Positions 62,546 to 64,000 of a stretch of DNA of 64,000 bases are shown here, in pieces. This DNA is from Cryomorphaceae bacterium 1068. GTDB lineage: Bacteria; Bacteroidota; Bacteroidia; Flavobacteriales_D; Cryomorphaceae. The notes below the pieces were generated by a model. The model ran no database searches. It saw only the letters and a program-made list of their open reading frames with translations, and was not told the origin of the DNA. Positions within the stretch are counted from its first letter, which is position 1; each line of letters starts with the position of its first letter. The stretch is from NCBI GenBank assembly GCA_027214385.1, contig JAPVXR010000009.1, positions 110,335 to 174,334 on the forward strand. Reading direction: 5' to 3'. Position numbers and translations under genes: made by a program.

Positions 62546-64000
62546 CTATTGTTTGATGATTTGATCAATGAATAAACCATCACCATTTGATACTTTCAAT
62601 ACGTAAACTCCTGACGGTAAATTCGAGAGGTCCAAAGTTTGATTTCCCGAATTTTGACTTGTCTTAATCAGCATTTGCTGACCGCTAACTGAGTAAACTT
62701 CAACTGTAGTATTTCCTTCCAACCCTTCAAGTGAAATATTTACCTGATTTCTGAACGGATTTGGAAATACCGCCAGATTTAAATTGTTTCTTCGATTCTC
62801 AACACCTACCGTTGTAATATTAAAACACTCTGAAGTTGATGAACAGTTTTCTGAAGTGATAATCACTGCATACTCACCGTTTGCCTCAGCTGCAAATGTT
62901 TGACTGGTCTCCCCTTCTATAGGTTCGTCATCGCTGCAGTCGATCCACTGGTATTCTACTCCCTCGGCAGATGCAGTCAGTACATTGCTATCTTGAGTTA
63001 CTTCGGTATCGAGCACGATTTCCATTGGATTCTCTGAAACAGACACGCCTTGTCCGCCGCCGATGCACTCGACCGTTACCGATCCGGTGATGGTTTCGTA
63101 GCAGTCGAGCGTGATGGTGTAGTTGTACTCTCCGCCCGGTACGTTCTCAAAAAGGTCTCCGAGGATTTGTCCCGTGATGATCGTCTCGTCGTAGCCGTTC
63201 GGGCCTGTCATGTTGACTGTAGCTCCTGCAAGGGTGAATGGTGATCCAACAAAAAAGAAAACATTGTTGGAGGTAATCTCAGTTGGGTTCTCGAATACCG
63301 ATACGCCTTGTCCACCGCCTAAGCATTCTACAGTCACAGATCCTGTGATGGTCTCGTAGCAATCTAGTGTGATGGTGTAGTCATAATCTCCACCAGGTAC
63401 ATTTTCGAAAAGGTCGCCTAAGATCGCTCCCGTTACAATTGATTCGTCGTAGCCATCAGGGCCCGTCAAGTTTATTGTAGCTCCAGCCAAAGTGAACGGT
63501 GATCCAACAAAGAAGAATACATTGTTGGATGTGATCTCAGTTGGGTTCTCGAATACAGAAACACCTTGTCCGCCACCGAGGCATTCTACCGTTACCGATC
63601 CGGTGATGGTTTCGTAGCAGTCTAGTGTGATGGTGTAGTTGTACTCTCCGCCCGGTACGTTTTCGAAAAGGTCACCGAGTAGTTCGCCTGTTACTATGCT
63701 CTCGTCATAGCCGTCAGGCCCCGTCATATTAACCGTAGCTCCAGCAAGGGTAAATGGTGATCCAACGAAGAAGAATACGTTGTTGGAAGTAATCTCTTGT
63801 GGGTTTTCGAATACAGAAACACCTTGTCCGCCGCCGAGGCATTCTACTGTTACCGATCCAGTGATGGTTTCGTAGCAGTCAAGCGCGATCGTATAGTCAT
63901 ACTCACCGCCCGGTACGTTCTCGAAAAGGTCACCGAGGATTTGTCCTGTTATAATCGTCTCGTCGTAGCCGTTCGGGCCTGTCATGTTGACTGTAGCTCC
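62546..64000 (-). CDS. T9SS repeat protein, N-terminus outside the window
   Basis: At least 480 residues visible, cut by the window edge. Four 86-residue tandem repeats (the first partial) share TGPxGYDExIxTG, LGDLFENVPGG, LDCYETITGSVTVEC, ENPxEITSNNVFFFVG and SPFTLAGAT; each has two cysteines, perhaps a disulfide, in a carboxypeptidase-regulatory-like beta fold. Then an Ig-like segment (about 330-390, VEYQWIDCSDDEPI) and a T9SS type A tail (VFPNPFRNQVNI, GVYVLKVSNGDG). A secreted adhesin-like filament is likely. The repeats have a DNA period of exactly 258 bp. The same operon as the giant protein downstream. Confidence 0.92.
   Translation of the reverse strand, partial: GATVNMTGPNGYDETIITGQILGDLFENVPGGEYDYTIALDCYETITGSVTVECLGGGQGVSVFENPQEITSNNVFFFVGSPFTLAGATVNMTGPDGYDESIVTGELLGDLFENVPGGEYNYTITLDCYETITGSVTVECLGGGQGVSVFENPTEITSNNVFFFVGSPFTLAGATINLTGPDGYDESIVTGAILGDLFENVPGGDYDYTITLDCYETITGSVTVECLGGGQGVSVFENPTEITSNNVFFFVGSPFTLAGATVNMTGPNGYDETIITGQILGDLFENVPGGEYNYTITLDCYETITGSVTVECIGGGQGVSVSENPMEIVLDTEVTQDSNVLTASAEGVEYQWIDCSDDEPIEGETSQTFAAEANGEYAVIITSENCSSTSECFNITTVGVENRRNNLNLAVFPNPFRNQVNISLEGLEGNTTVEVYSVSGQQMLIKTSQNSGNQTLDLSNLPSGVYVLKVSNGDGLFIDQIIKQ
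63046..64000 (-). repeat. 258-bp tandem repeats inside the T9SS gene
   Basis: The motif CACCTTG/CGCCTTG occurs at 63046, 63304, 63562 and 63820, each 258 bp apart, that is 86 codons. Four units reach the window edge, and the array continues beyond it. Units differ by scattered third-position changes. Confidence 0.92.

Noticed and set aside
1..64000. Search for CRISPR arrays, toxin-antitoxin pairs, restriction or other defence islands
   Set aside because: No array of short direct repeats with spacers and no recognisable defence genes were found.

Overview
The window reads as chromosomal DNA of a Bacteroidota member, most likely a marine flavobacterium of the Flavobacteriales (Cryomorphaceae-like is a guess). 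The reasons are: several proteins end in type IX secretion (T9SS) type A sorting domains; there are TonB-dependent receptors with an N-terminal carboxypeptidase-like domain, PD40/TPR proteins and a GWxTD protein; and the promoters follow the Bacteroidota pattern TTTG-N19-TAnnTTTG (clearest before tRNA-Lys, 57785-57815). No phage, insertion sequence, CRISPR array or classical defence island was seen.

Layout. 1-1.2 kb: the 3' end of an MBL-fold hydrolase and two small acidic secreted paralogues. 1.5-5.4 kb: recR, a glycosyltransferase fused to a degenerate sugar-transferase module, and a 2-oxoacid dehydrogenase E2. 5.5-10.6 kb: two TPR-PD40 envelope proteins (the first with PorE-like architecture), a DEDDh exonuclease and a FAH-family enzyme. 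10.7-13.8 kb: a GCS2-CBS protein overlapping a succinylglutamate desuccinylase/aspartoacylase-like enzyme. 13.9-26.3 kb: a cell-wall block (M23-LysM peptidase, PBP1A, HIRAN protein, TSUP permease, alpha-2-macroglobulin and PBP1C). 26.4-31.5 kb: a porin, a TonB-dependent receptor and a secreted DNA/RNA endonuclease. 31.7-33.4 kb: three orphan small genes and tRNA-Ser with overlapping hairpins. 33.5-37.4 kb: GWxTD protein, glycosyltransferase, aroQ and a XerD-type recombinase. 37.4-43.9 kb: a tight minus-strand operon of three membrane-glycan glycosyltransferases, a polyferredoxin and an FAD oxidoreductase. 44.0-51.1 kb: a T9SS subtilase, a T9SS-exported protein and a second receptor with a small partner. 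51.5-57.8 kb: rocD, an RlmD-like methyltransferase without Fe-S cysteines, a TPMT-like methyltransferase, a haem c lipoprotein, a PyrR-like phosphoribosyltransferase, aroK and a GNAT-like protein. 57.8-58.4 kb: tRNA-Lys followed by decaying copies of its own 3' end, each with a terminator. 58.5-64 kb: two large T9SS surface proteins, one made of near-identical 258-bp repeats and running off the window.

Most genes are housekeeping or envelope functions. The most unusual structures are the tRNA-Lys tail-repeat/terminator array, a recurring 4-nt gap between the -7 promoter box and the start codon (or the mature tRNA 5' end), suggesting leaderless transcripts, the nested hairpins behind tRNA-Ser, and the redox-plus-glycosyltransferase operon. 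All function calls rest on reading motifs by eye; no database search was run.
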